Shown here: positions 12,165 to 24,896 of the stretch, piece after piece
How the letters are laid out: each line of letters begins with the position of its first letter
Numbering within the stretch: position 1 is the stretch's first letter
Assembly: GCA_017506865.1 (NCBI GenBank)
Contig: JAFCMP010000105.1
Coordinates: 124,001 to 188,000, forward strand
From: Tribonema minus
Taxonomy: Eukaryota > Sar > Xanthophyceae > Tribonematales > Tribonemataceae
Length of the DNA: 64,000 nt
Reading direction: 5' to 3'
Notes under the pieces: generated by a model
Databases searched by the model: none
What the model saw: only the letters and a program-made list of their open reading frames with translations
What the model was told of the DNA's origin: nothing
Made by a program: the position numbers and the translations under genes

Positions 12165-14608
12165 TCATCGTCCCTGCCTCCTCAAGTGCACCCAATCTTG
12201 ATCTTCTGCCCCCGCTGCCCCCCCCAAGCGCACCTCTTCCAACGAACGCCGCAGCGCCTCCTGAAGTTGTGCATCTGCATCTTCAACTTCAAATGCTGCA
12301 CTGTCGGACGCCGCTCCCGGCGCAAAGGCAGGCGGCCGCGCCACTGGCGAAGTTGAAGTGGCAGCACTACCTGCTGCAGCGGTGCCCGATGTTCCCCGTG
12401 CATATGTATACCTGCTGCCCCTCCCCCCATACGTATCGTACGCGCCTGGGCCCCCTCTCCCCACCCCCAGCGGTGCGAGTGTCTTGGCAGTGTACGCAAC
12501 AACTGCCCCCCCATGTACCCACAGTACCCCCGCCAGAATCCCACACAGGTGGCCTAAGAAGGACGCATTGGGCACCACCACCTGTATCAGGATGAGCTCC
12601 GCCCAAGACGCCCACCGCGAGTCTATCAAGAAGTAGCCGACGGGGGTGGGGCGGGCTGGCTCGCGAAAGGCCGCAACGTACTTCAATGCAAACAGAACGG
12701 CGCTGAATCCCACCATGCATGAGTTGAACCCTGGGTCAAACCCTAGGTATACGGATGCGAGGGCCACAACCACTACTAGGGTGTGAGACAGGGCCCACAA
12801 GAACACTACAAGGAGGGCAAAGGCTGGCGTGCCCATTGTGGTCTCCAGGGATACGCCCTTCATCAGCAGAGAGCCCATGTTGTACCTGTTGTGGCACAGT
12901 GAGCACGGTGATAAAGCAGGCGTGAATGAGAGAGGACCATGGCATAAGGTCAGGCCTAGATGAGCAATGTTAGAATCTGACCTCAAATTGCATGAAGAAA
13001 ATGGGCAAGAGTGCTTGGTATGTTTGTCGCGCTGAATCCCACTGTTCAAAAAGGCGACTGTCACACAAACGGCCGAAGAACACATACTTCCACAGAGTAT
13101 GCACCATATGAGAGTTCGATGCTGCATGTACGAGTTGTGCTCTCGTGGCAAGATTGTGCAGCCAACGATGCTGTGTTGCGAATGGTGAGTTCGGCCATAC
13201 ATTTATTGAAAAACATCGATTTGATGCTCAAAGCTGGCGCTCTAGTGCAGGTAATATTGTTCCTTTGACATGTTGGGCACCCTTTCACAACATCACATAC
13301 TTCAAAGCACTAAAAGTGGAAGTTTGGAAGTTGGGTCAGCACGAGACCATGAACGCGATAGCGAAAGGCGTTGTTCCTGTGCCAACGTGAGAACGAGAAC
13401 GTAAGCCACCCGCTCCACCGCCCTAAAGTGTGATTTCCAGTGGGACAATTCACAGACACGGTAAGACTGATGATTATTGATAAGTGGTGCATGCTTAGCC
13501 TGGAGCCTTGCGAGAGCGAGATTGGCGCTGTTGCCATAACAAACTGCTACCTATGGAGGAGCAATAATTCACGCAGCCAACCGGCAAAGCGGCTGGACCG
13601 GAAACTGGCGGCTCCTATTGGGCTGATAACTCAGCAACTTTCCTGTTCAGGCCGTCTTTTATGGCGTTCAAGTCAGGCGCCCAGCATCGAGGCCCAAACG
13701 CCCCATTTTCAATCCATGCCAGCCTCAAAGGAAAGTGAACTGGGCTTTTGCCTCAAAATGAGGCAAACAGAATGGGCGACACAATCGGGCAAGGACCTTT
13801 TAAGACGAAAAGGCGCAGAACCGCTGATGTTTGCATGGCACAGGCTCAATGCGGCGACGCCCGATCCGTTCTGATTGGCACTTTTGGTCCCCGTGAAAGA
13901 CGGCCTCGTCTTACACAAAATGCACCAACTCCTCATTTTTTGCTCAAGGTACTTGATGCGCCTACCAGGATTGAACATCCGACAGGACAGGTGCTGTTGC
14001 TGGTTATCAGCTGCTCTACATATTGGTAACATGCTGCTGTGAGCTTGGTAACATGCTGCTGTGAGCTTGTGCCGATAGTGATTTGTATAAGAAAAACAAT
14101 CTAAAGATGCATACAGCACATGATTGAGGTATTATTCCCAATCAATGGTCACAGCCTGGAACCTTCTGCCTGAAGGAAAGACCAGGAAGCTTTGACAAGC
14201 AGCATCTGCACACCCTGCTATGCACCGAACTGGTTTTGCTCACCACAAATGCAGGTCGTCCCCATGTATCAGCGCCGATCCAAATAGCCGCACCGCGTCC
14301 ACCTCGCCATTCAAAAGCTCCTTCACCACCTTGGCAGGCTTCAGGCACACTTTCGTGTAGTCACCGAACAGCAGCCTCGCAGGCAATACGCCTGCCAGGG
14401 CCGCTGGGTACAGGTGTATGCACGCATTCAGAGCTATCAGGAAACAGGTAAAAGGGGGCTTGTACGGGAGCTGTAGAAACCTGTTGAGCAGGTCTAGTGC
14501 AACCCCTGTTGCGTATGGATTCCCAGTTCGCTGACGTCCGCTGTGATTTCGCATGCCACCGCCCAGCCCGCCCCCGCCCATGCCGCCCGGCATTCGTCTG
14601 CCATACAT
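12165..14608 (-). CDS. Rhomboid-family intramembrane protease, RHBDL4/RHBDD1-like, with UIM-like C-terminus
   Basis: Two exons, 14244-14608 and 12165-12885, join in phase to 361 aa (intron 12886-14243). The join completes HGDDLHLW|YNMGSLLMKG, the rhomboid L1-loop motif seen as H(A/D)DWHLYFNM in RHBDL4. The catalytic serine lies in GFSAVLFALK and the histidine in ASFLGHLCGILAG, so both dyad residues are present. About six hydrophobic spans are followed by a Gly/Pro/Ala-rich tail ending in DADAQLQEALRRSLEE, which fits a ubiquitin-interacting motif; animal RHBDL4 also has a UIM and acts in ER-associated degradation. Role in the ER is inferred from that family. The start chosen is MYGRRMPGG at 14608; the longer open frame to 14701 lacks an ATG nearer the conserved part. 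The serine motif is GxSA rather than the usual GxSG. Confidence 0.85.
14021..14069. repeat. Two-copy direct repeat in the rhomboid intron
   Basis: The unit TTGGTAACATGCTGCTGTGA plus GCT occurs twice in tandem without mismatch. It lies in the intron of the rhomboid gene. Probably slippage; no function visible. Confidence 0.7.
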
Positions 14609-16750
14609 ACTGCTATGTACAACCGCACCGCAACCGCTCCGAAAGACTTGTGTGTCGCTGTGTTCTACAACCCGTGCCACTTTTGAGTGCCCGCCCGCCA
14701 CACTTACTGTACGACAAAGGGGCTGAGAAAGGCCCGCTGCAGCCTACGAGCTCAGATGGCGCTGGCGGCGATCGGGCTGCTTGAAAGTAACAAGCACAAG
14801 AAGCGCCACGTGTGAACACACGAACTTTTTCATCATCAAACTTCAAGCGACGCTTGAAGTTATCGTTTTTTTGAAAGTGTGTGTGTGGCTAACTACTCCT
14901 CTCTCTACACAGTCTGGACACATCACCAGCACAGGCGCACAACTACCTATTAGACACATGCATGTGACTTCACGCCTGAGGCTCTCACTAGGCACTTCCT
15001 ACTCGTTTACTGCTGACAGACATTGAAGTTGCTGAGCCTGTGCGCGACCTGGTGACCTCCGCCTCTTTGTGATCTTGTAACACGATAGAGTACAAGCTCA
15101 TCGCTCAGCATATCCGTCTGGTGAGTGTACCACCTTGGCAGCAGAGAGTGTAGCAAGTCAGAAGGCACAGCGGAATCAAGTTTGTTTTACCCGAGATGCC
15201 ACTGCCACTCCCACACGCGTGCGTCCTGCACTCAGCCGCTCGCGGAGGCGCGGTCGCGGCTTGAATTGCCGTGCGTAATGCTACGACGACGCTGGCTTCC
15301 ATGGGTGGCGGCCGTGTGTCTGTTGCGGTAAGTGAGCACAATCTCGGCCCTCCCTCCGTTTGCTAGAAAATCACCGCGAGGTGCGCTGATCGAGTCTGAG
15401 ACAAGCATTCACCAGACGCGAGACGCACTGGATCACCATTACATGAACTCAGCCCAGATGTCTAACTCTAACTGTCTGCGTGCCGCCTTCGGTGCTTGGA
15501 GTAGCCCTCTGGTGATGCTGTGCGGCGCACCAGACTTCGAATGGAATTTACAATGCATTGCGCTTGCGGCTCAGTCCATTCAGTGACGTGAAACGTTGAC
15601 TGATCGAGTAGTCACTTCTGTTTATGGCGAACTTCATCATGTTGTGATTTGGGCTATGTCTCACAGGCATCTACATAACTTCAAAAAGCCTCAGGCTTGT
15701 GCTGATGATTCATTGAAGTGCCGGGTTGGGGCTATGATACCAAAAACTCTATTGTCTGGCGCACCAAAGTGTGGGCTTGACCTTCATTCTACTAGACTAA
15801 GCCATCCAGAGATGCCAGTCATCACACGTGTACACCATCATGCATCATGCACCGTGATGACGGCCTGCAGCCTGAGTGTGTATGCATTCTAAGACTTGTT
15901 GTCAGCAAGAAAGGCAGACTGTCATAGCATTGGAGTCCGTCAATTCAGGCGCAGGTGCACTATGAAGTATCGCAGTCTTGTAGTCAATGACGAGACTGCT
16001 GTTTGATATCATGCACCCAGGTACGGCGCATGGTGTTCAGAGGCTCAAATTGGAGCACCAATTTGATACTTCAAAGTATTCAATCAAGTTGCCTTTTCCC
16101 CTCCACTTTGTGCCGTCATATTAAGATTTTGCCACATCAACAAGCACTACTGCAAGGCTCATGGCTCATTCGCAGCAACAACATTGAAAGTACAGGAGCT
16201 GAGAGGGCACGCAGTCACGCGTGACCAACTGTCTTTGATGAGTGATGCATGGGACTGGTACTTTTTATACTGGTACTATAGAATACTAGTACAATGCAGG
16301 ACACTGCGCCATGTCTTAGCCTGTTAATCAAATGCTCAGCTACCTTAATTGCAGCACGCCACTGAATTTTGTCAGTGACAATCACCCTAGTGGTTGTAGT
16401 GATACCTGGCTACAACCCATCCTCGTCAGAAGCCTCAGAGTCAGAGTCACTGACTGGCAGGCGGCCTTGAAGCAGGCCCCTGTGCAAAGCCTGACTGCAA
16501 CAGCCCTAGGGCATCCGTTACGGTATGAGATGTGTTACACTAACCTAAGTGCTGAAGGTAACCCGTTGACAAATTACATGCTCAAGTCCTTTCGTATAAT
16601 AGCGTCATGCCATCGCTACAGAGCACAGTGTCACGTCATGATGCTCAGACAGCGCCCAACATGCTGTTACATCTCTTTGTGGTACCACATGCTCACAGCA
16701 TATTGACTGCCGAGCGACTGCAGCGCCGAGACAGCGACTGCACTCATGCC
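14609..16750. other. Region between the rhomboid gene and GH16 copy 2
   Basis: The two genes are divergent here, so both promoters should lie in this 2.1 kb. The only exon candidate is 15278-15327 (+), listed separately. The remaining frames show no domains. A small inverted repeat, CTTCAAGCG/CGCTTGAAG, lies near 14841-14860. Confidence 0.5.
15278..15327 (+). CDS. Possible alternative first exon of GH16 copy 2
   Basis: ATG at 15278 encodes MLRRRWLPWVAAVCLLR, with a basic start and hydrophobic core typical of a signal peptide, and stops at a strong donor (TTGCG|GTAAGT). It joins in phase (2 nt carried over) to the acceptor at 16827/16828 (ATGCAG|C), giving ...CLLRTVALTAAAPTSS and then the PT linker. 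That acceptor phase equals the one available in copy 1 at 9797. The competing model starts at 16751 without this exon. Transcript ends would decide. Confidence 0.4.
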
Positions 16751-19700
16751 ATGATGGCGATGACCGCACTAACAGCAAGCTGGTGCCCCCTGTTGCTCCA
16801 ATTGCCGCATACTGCGCCGTCATGCAGCACTGTCGCCTTGACGGCAGCAGCGCCCACCTCAAGCCCCGCGACTCGCAAACCCACTACTGCCAGGCCCACC
16901 ACCCGGCGCCCGACCACACGTAGACCCACCGCCAAACCTACCACAAGGACGCCAACCCCCCGACCAACAACTGCACGGCCTACCCGTAAACCTACCACGC
17001 CGCGCCCCACGCAGAGTCCAACCACCCCCAGGCCCACACAAACTCCTACCGCAGCACCATCAGCCAAGCCTTCGGCAAGCCCCAGTGCAACACCTACGGG
17101 TCAGCCCACTACGGCATCGCCTACAGCTCAGCCTACTACAGCGGGGCCAACGGCAGTTCCCACGGCTGCGCCAACGCGCACTGTGACGCCGCCTGGCCCT
17201 GCAATACATGTGGATACGCCAGGGACATCGGATGTACAGACGCCAAAATCGGCACTGTCAGGTAATGTGCTGCAGCTGGTGTGGAGCGACGAGTTCAGCA
17301 CGCCGCCGGGTCAGACTGCGGCCATCGACGCGTCCAAGTGGGTCATCATGAGAGGTGAGGGCACACAAACCTTTTGCCGAGGCCTGATGTTGGGGCCATT
17401 CAAGAGCTGCGAGCGCAATGGCAATTGCAGCTGACAGTTCCTGAGACGTGAAAGACATGAGCAGTTGGAGCCAACCCGGCGAGCCCCCAGTTGAAGGCCA
17501 TACAAGGCGCGCCAGTTTACCCTGATTCAGTCAGGACCATCAGTCATGGTAGCATGCAAATGAGCAGCAAACTAAGCAACCTTCAATGCACCAGCAACTG
17601 TGCAACACATGCTCGCATGACCTGATGATATTCATTTGGGCTTTTGCCTTGTGAGCGTTCGAATGGTATGTCTGTGTGATAGGGCCTCATAGTACCAAAT
17701 ACATGACCTCTGTCTGCCTGTCCACCCTTGGTTCCATCGCAAAACATGAACTGTGTTTATTCATTTGCCATGCTAATAAGCCTTGGGTGCTTGTCTGTGC
17801 GTCAGGTGATGGCTCCGAGTGGTGGAATCCAAGGTGGGGCAACAACGAGCTGCAGGTGTACGTGGATGATGCCGTTTACTTAGAGAACAACAATCTGGTA
17901 CTGGAGGCACGCAACGTGAGTGCAGTTGATGTTGAGCACTAAGTAGTATCAGTGCATGACTCTCAAGTCTGAAGACTATGTAGAGTACGCTTGATGATGT
18001 GGAAAGACCATGCTGCCATCACCATCAAGATTCTTGTGGCGTGTCGATGGCTGCATTGAAGTTCGGCCTGTGTTGAAGTTGAGCCACCTGCGGTGTCAGC
18101 ACCTAAGATTCAGTTAAGGTTGTAGGGGAGTGACGTGCACAGTGCCATTTCATCTGTAGCACATCAAAACTCTGCCAGGTATACGCATTTTTTGGGCAAA
18201 TCCTATACGCAGGGCATGCCTGTGTAGCGTTTGCCGTGCTGCTTTCAATACTGCTTAAACCTAAACCACAGTGCTGTGGTGGTTGTGACCGCATGTCATA
18301 CCACGTCGGGTCTGCACTTGTGAGGTATGCACACCTGTACAAGTCACAGTGCCGCCACTGTTCCGTACACCACAGCAGAGTGAAAGCTCATCTCAATGAG
18401 GCCCTTGCTATCAGAGCATACCGGGGGACCCGTTTATAGCAGTGTTGGCGCTTGCTGTCAAGTACACCTCAGAGTGCGTTTGCGTTTGATCACAACACAA
18501 CATGTCTGCTGCACGCATTGGTCGAGTGGACGCTCACGAGACAGTAGTTGCAGTGGCTTCCGCCTATAGTTCACGCATGAAAAACTTCAGCAGCCACGCC
18601 AACCTACATTTCAGCGACCAGCCACTTGGTTATGCTCTCACGATGTGGAACTTCAACTTGCGCACTGCAGGAGCCCATCCAGGCGTGCTATCAGCGGTCA
18701 TATGAAACCACGCAGACATGCACCGGCACCTACAATTATCAGTCGGGCAAGGTTTATTCCAACAGCACTGCGCTCTACAACTTCATGTATGACCGAGTTG
18801 AGGTCAACGTCAGCGTTCCCATGTACAATGTGAGTTTCCAAACCCATCACTCTGACCCTGCATGCATCATGGCATGTTGTAGCCCTATGCTGCATGGCGT
18901 GTGTGCTGTCATGACGTGTTCACTCGCCTCACATTACTGCAGCACGTCTTTCTGTACATAACGTTCACATGAATTCTGCGAGTTTCTGTGTAAGCACGGG
19001 CCACAAGAGCCCAAGTGTGCTGACCTTCCACTGCAGAATACTTGCATCAGAGATTCGGAAGTATCACAATTTCGCAGTACGCAAGCAAGACATGGTCAAG
19101 ATTGTTGAGTCTTGCTGAATACTGGTCGATGCATCGCATCTTACCACCAGCTGCTGCACGTTGCATGGTCAGAATACCACCCAGCATTCCCACTCCATGC
19201 ATCAGTGGGCACGACATGCAAAGTACTCTCCCTGCACCAACACTTCCACTCATTGATTCAGCATCATGTCGGTCAGCTAGGCAATCAGTCAATTAGCACA
19301 ATGCAAGTTGCGGTTTGATTGCTGAGCAGTGCTGCGTGTGCATTTGCGCTTTGCTGCTTCACGCAGGGGGGGTGGCCTGCTGCCTGGATGTTGGCCGACT
19401 CGTAAGTACCAGTGCGCTGTTGTGTCACTTCTGCACTGACTTTTGGCTGAAGGTGCTCAGTGCCATTGCTGTCTTGTGCTTGCTGATGAAACACCATTGT
19501 GAAGTCACCAATCACTGTACACCAAGATACTTTCACGTCGAAGTTTGAAATTCCTCAACACTTCTTTTCAGGAAAACCACTATGTACTCGTCTCAGCATG
19601 AGTAGGGTAGGTAAGGTATCGGGATTGATGCATTGCCAAGCACAGTCACTTCAGGCATCATTCATGTAGCCCCTACAACATAATTAGTTCCTCATGTTCG

Positions 19701-22700
19701 GAGCATGATGCCAGCATTTGCGCAGAGCTATTTCCAGCCACATGGACTTGGTGGTTCACACCGCTGCACTGTGGTGCATACATAGGTATACCTACCTGTA
19801 CCTGCATTCACTCAAGTTGCCTGTGCTGCACTGTGCATTTGACCCACGGCACACACATGCGTCATCAGCGACATGTGTCTGTGTAGAGCTCCAAAAACGG
19901 GCACCGAGCGGATATGCCTGCTGGCAGCACACTGCATGGTGACCCACTGGTGATCTACCAGTACGACACACGCATGCCGTGACGCACTTAGCCGTTTGCA
20001 GGCCCCACCCGGCCCCAGTGGAGATGCCCGTTCATGCTACAGTGATGTGCAGGCCTGCTGCCTTGATGCATTACATACAATACATGCTTCATACCTCAGA
20101 TGTTTCTCTGATGGATATGCAATGTTTCGATGCCAGAAGGCACAGCAGATCATCATATATCTGCGTCACTCTGGCAGGCATGCAGCTGCTGTAGCATTCC
20201 TGATGGGTATGCAATGTTTCAATGGCAGCAGGCACTGCAGATATCATGATATCTGCATCACTCTTGCAGGCATGCAGCCTCTACTGTCGGAAAGGCAGAC
20301 AACGAACGTCAAGAGCATATGCAAGACCATGGTAGCCAATCAAAGCATCGAGGCCGGGAGGAACCGCCAGCTCCAGAAAAGACAGGTGTGAAGCCCATCT
20401 AAAGCTGACGCTCAGCTTGATCCATTGCAATCTAGTTCATTAACAGGAGTGAAGCTTTTCAATATCAATAAATGGTATAATTGTCTCGATGCTGCATCAT
20501 ACCATCACAGCACGCGCTCGCCACAACTGTTCTGAGCCTTGAGTTATGCCCCTTTGCTGTGTCTGTCTTGTGTGCTTGTCAGTTATCCGAGTGAGGGCTC
20601 CTATGGCATCTGGCCCCGATCAGGTGATTTGCGCGTGCATCGAATATTACATGTACAGTGCATCAAGATCATCACATACTCACCTTTTACCCTCATGATC
20701 TGGCTTTGTGCTGATGCATACCCGATGAGTCATTCCTGGCATATATTTAGTAGGTGCTGGCTCTACACATACCTGCCTGTATGTGCTTCTATTATTATTT
20801 AGCACAGGCACGTTGACCAAAAGCAGGCAGCTTATGCAGTACCCATTATCGACAGCAATGACTATCTCCAAAAACATGAGCAGATATCACCACATCACAC
20901 TGATGCCCTCCCCGCCTGATCCTGCCCACTCACCTGCCTGTCCTTGTGTAGTTCCCTGACACCATAATATATCACAGCAAAATTCTGAATCAAAGCGCTA
21001 TGTCCTTTTTGTTTGTAGGCGAGCTCGACATCATGGAGCACATCAACGACCAGATGGCGGCATACACAACAGTCCACTATGCGACTGACAGCGCTGGCGA
21101 CCACGCCATGCAGTCAGCCGGAATAGCGGTGAATTGGCCACAGGGCACGTTCCTGAAGTTTGCCATAGAGCGCGCCAGAGATCACAGGATGGCCTTCTAT
21201 GTAGGAGACCAGGAGATACTGGCTCCAGTGCCATGGGCTAATGCTTTTTATGGCGATCCCAACCCGTTGCTGAAGCCCTTCGACCAGGTGATCTGATGCG
21301 TGCGTACCTCTGTGATGATGCTTTGCGTCAATGGCTAAAGGGTTGTGCGCTAACTGCCCGTCCCTTGCAGCCTCATTGTTGACCTCCAGTAGCTCATGCG
21401 TCGAATCGCTAGTGGCAGAATATTACTTCATCACTAGTGGCAGCACATGATGCTCGTCACTAAATGTACAACTCAAGCTGGCTTTTGTTACAACAACTGT
21501 CGGCCACTACGGCGTTATTGGTGCTGGCAGTTGTTTGAGGGCCATCAGGTCTGGCAACCAACACTTGCAATTCTGTGTGATCCATGTTGCAGCAGGTTGT
21601 GGTTCCACAAAGTGTATCTGGTGCAGCAGGCTCGTTCCTGGGATCGTTCCTGGCATGACCCTCAGGCTGTATCCGACGTTACGGGCAGGCGATTGACATC
21701 ACACAATGGCTAGTAAAGTGTTAGTCTCATCCAACTTTATGACATGAGAGTGAATCGCTTGCTAATTCCAACCATACCTTCATATGCAACTTGCATGCAG
21801 TGCCGGGAGAGACACCCTCCTGACCCCCAGAAAGCAGCCATGGTTTTTGACCACCAGCACCTAGTTTCTGTGTTTCGCTCTGTGTCACCATGGCAATCTG
21901 TACACAAAGAAGTCTGCGATTGTCAGCTCTCACGTGACGGCACTATCGTTTGCCTGTACTCTTAAACACACTGGCGCTGCAAACTGAGCTGATGATGCTC
22001 AGCAAACCTGAAGTGCTCATCTCAGCACACTCAATGCAATGTTAAGCCAGTATCATCTCACCACCATCTGAATCATCTGATTTTCTTGTGCTGCCTTGTT
22101 GACTGTCAGGCATTTGTCCTCATCCTAAACCATGCGGTCGGTGGCAACTGGCCCCTTGGACAGGCCTCCACTGGCGGTGTTGTGGACGACACAGCGTTTG
22201 CCGGTGGCGCCCGACAGAAATACCTGATTGACTATGTGAGTGAAGCAAATGACTTCCCTGCGTGAGGCGCGAAATGATGTTGGCAGTAAGGTCATGGTGC
22301 CGGCAGTGCGTAAAGAGCGTGTGTTGTTACAGACTTGCCAGATGACTATGCTCCAACAGCCATGATGATGCTCAAACAGCCCTGCAAAATGTCCGATCTC
22401 AGCTGCTGACAGGTTATTCCTGAAGTACATGGTCCTTCGTTGCGAGGTCACATGCTCTGCAATTACTGCAAACTATGCAACACAACAGCGTCTCACAGCG
22501 CCTCTGCCGTATGGGGTGCCAAGAGCCGCAACACTGCAGATTCTGCCGAGAGTTGTTTCCTCAATTTATCCACATGCGCATCATCAACGTACGCTCTCTG
22601 CACAGCCGTCCCGTCACATGCTTGCGTCGCCTCGCAGGCTCACACTACAATCCTTACATAAAACGTTTTTTCACATGCTGAGCATCGCCATAGTTAGTAT

Positions 22701-23665
22701 CGCCACACTGAGCAGCACTATGATGCAGAGTGGCGTCATGCATCATCCCTTGCATTGAATGTCTTTCACGCGCGCTCCAGGTGCGTGTCTGGGAGGAGCC
22801 ACCGTCAACACCTGTGCCATCGTCAACACCTGTGCCATCGTCAACACCTGTGCCATCGTCAACACCTGTGCCATCGGCAACACCTGTGCCATCAGCGCGC
22901 CGCACCGCCGCAGCAACAGCATCATCGGCTCAGCAGCAGCACCAGCACCAGCAGCTCCAGCGGCCGCGGCAATTCCGTGAGCTCGCAGGCGCGTGCTCAG
23001 CCTCCCGGCCATACAGCCGCAGCGCTGTTACACAGAAGGCGGCACCCTGGACCATTCCCAGCACCGGTCCCCTCGACATTTCCGCGCCGTTCTACGACGA
23101 GGGCAGTTGCTCATTTGAACGTCCTCTCAACGTCAAGTACCTTGGCAACGCTCCAGAGCTACGGGGCAACAGTGGGTTGAGTGTTCAAGTCATTCCCAAC
23201 AGCAAGGCCAAGTTTGAGGCGTATCTGGCGCCCTTTGGCAACGGCGGCGGCTCGCGTGCCGACTACACTGTTGACTTTGGTGCTGCAGATACGAACTTCA
23301 GCATTGAAGTTGTGGTGTCGGATGCCCAGCCAGGCAGCACGGTGTCCATCCTTCTGGACAGCACCAAGTGTCACTCTAACATTGCAGCAGTGCACGCCCA
23401 GGGGGGTGAGCTGCTGATCGCTGCCACAAGTTTGCAGCAGGGCTCAGAGCTGTGCCGCTACGGCAGCAACCTCACTGTGCTGGGAGGCGTGCACACAGTT
23501 GCCGTGTGCGGTGGTGGTGGCAGCTTTGCCCTGCATACGCTGCGCATTGAGAGAACTGATGCCGCTGCTAGTGCTGCTGGTGTAGCAGCAGACAATCGGG
23601 GTTTGGAGCCTGTGCCAGTGTGCTACAGCCACTCCTGCTACAAGCCCCCCACAGGCCCCCCCTAG
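16751..23665 (+). CDS. Secreted GH16 glycoside hydrolase with PT-rich linker and CBM6/35-like C-terminus (copy 2)
   Basis: Eight exons in phase: 16751-17354, 17806-17915, 18671-18829, 19367-19401, 20583-20623, 21019-21287, 22110-22235 and 22781-23665 (742 aa). Order: hydrophobic N-terminus from MMAMTALTASWCPLLLQL, a PT/RRPT linker of about 120 residues, then GH16 with LVWSDEF, WGNNELQVYVDDA, WPAAWMLADSYPSEGSYGIW, active site GELDIMEH (E-x-D-x-x-E complete), NHAVGGNWPLG and VRVWEE. The C-terminal domain (ADYTVDFGAADTNFSIEVVV; GGVHTVAVCGGGGSF) matches copy 1 closely. Every intron after the linker exon sits at the same place and phase as in copy 1, but intron sequences differ, so this is an old inverted duplication. 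Differences: the loop exon is 159 instead of 180 nt, and the last exon gained a STPVPS repeat. Likely a secreted beta-glucan-active enzyme; substrate inferred. Confidence 0.87.
20105..20280. repeat. Two degenerate direct repeats with a central palindrome
   Basis: Two units of about 90 bp share ATATGCAATGTTTC, GGCA(C/G)..., ATCTGC.TCACTC and GGCATGCAG. Each centres on a hairpin; in the second it is the perfect 20-bp palindrome at 20237-20256 (GCAGATATCATGATATCTGC). They lie in the intron before the YPSEGSYGIW exon of GH16 copy 2. Origin unknown. Confidence 0.6.
22803..22893 (+). repeat. In-frame 18-bp minisatellite encoding STPVPS
   Basis: Five tandem copies of CGTCAACACCTGTGCCAT (the last with one change) encode STPVPS repeats just after the VRVWEE end of the GH16 domain. 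GH16 copy 1 lacks them at the same place, so the array expanded after the duplication and lengthens the linker to the C-terminal module. Confidence 0.9.
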
Positions 23666-24427
23666 GGCTGACTGATACTCTTGGTTTTACAGCAGGCTGC
23701 ACGTTGCACGTCGAAAGGCATACGTGCCACTAGATGTAGGCATGCTTGCTTTTCGCCGTCGGTGTAGGCAGCACACATTGCTAGGACTACGGCCACAAGC
23801 ACTGCTTTGGGTGCCTGCCAGCGCATTTGAAGGTGTAGTGATATCGTACAGCCAGACACTGGCAGCAAGTGACTGCCACATTCTTGTCAGCACTTCAATC
23901 TGAGGCATTGCTGGTGATACGAGCCCTGCTGGTGAATTGCAATGCTCAGTCAAGGCTAGCTGCACTCAACGGCTGATGGGACGCTTCTGTATACGTCTCT
24001 GGTCGTACCTCGAGGGTTTGCTGCACACATAGTGGCGTGAGAGTGGAAATGACATGAAATGCTTCGCATGGTGCCTCATGTATTTGGTCACTGCTGGTGG
24101 ACCTGTGCAACATAAGATGCATGCAACAAACTCTGTGTGCCTACACCTGCCCTATTTTAGTCGAGCCGCACCTGTACTGTACCTCAAGTCAAATGTCCCC
24201 CACTGTGGTTCTTTCTTTTTTTAGAAAGAAGCCATCAGTCGATGAGGTTCACAACTCAACGCAAGGAGCGGTCTCACTGATCCTGGGCATGCAGCAGGCA
24301 AATACGTGGAAGGGGGATCAACTTCAAACAGCGACTAAACAGCTGTATACAGGGAAACACACACTTCAAGTGTTTGGAGCGTCACCGGCGGTGATGAGAG
24401 ACTTGTGTTCCTTGCCAGCTTGTGAGC
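23666..24427. other. Intergenic after GH16 copy 2
   Basis: The 3' UTR of GH16 copy 2 and the promoter of the next plus-strand gene should lie here. No domain-bearing frame or RNA gene was recognised. Confidence 0.5.
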
Positions 24428-24896
24428 ATGGCATGCGCGGCCCCAGAGACGCGGCAGTACCGCCAGCGAGTGCCGTGCCTTCCTGTCTACCAGTACTGGA
24501 AACGAGGTGAGGGTGCAATCCTTTTTTTGGCGGCTTGCTTTTCGAGCTGGCTCTCTAAGCTTGGTGAGCTGCCTGGTGTGCGTGCAGCGTAGGTGGCGAG
24601 ACAGCTGCGAAGGCACGCAGCAGCTTTCGTGCTGCCTTTGAAGCGCCAGCTGCTGTCTTCAAAGCCAGTGCTGCGCCATATTGCCAGATATGCAGTTCCC
24701 TCACTTTTCAAAGCTTCGGAATGCTAGAAACAGTGTGAGGAGTGAGGGTGATAAGCCCTGCGGGGGGGCGCTGTGGAAGCAGGTTCATCGAAAGCATGGT
24801 ATAGTGAGTAAATGTTCTCACTGTTCACCGCTGGTAATCAGTTGTCACGTCTTGGGGTCTGCAGTGTTGGCCTGATGTTGTCGTATGAGCAATGTG

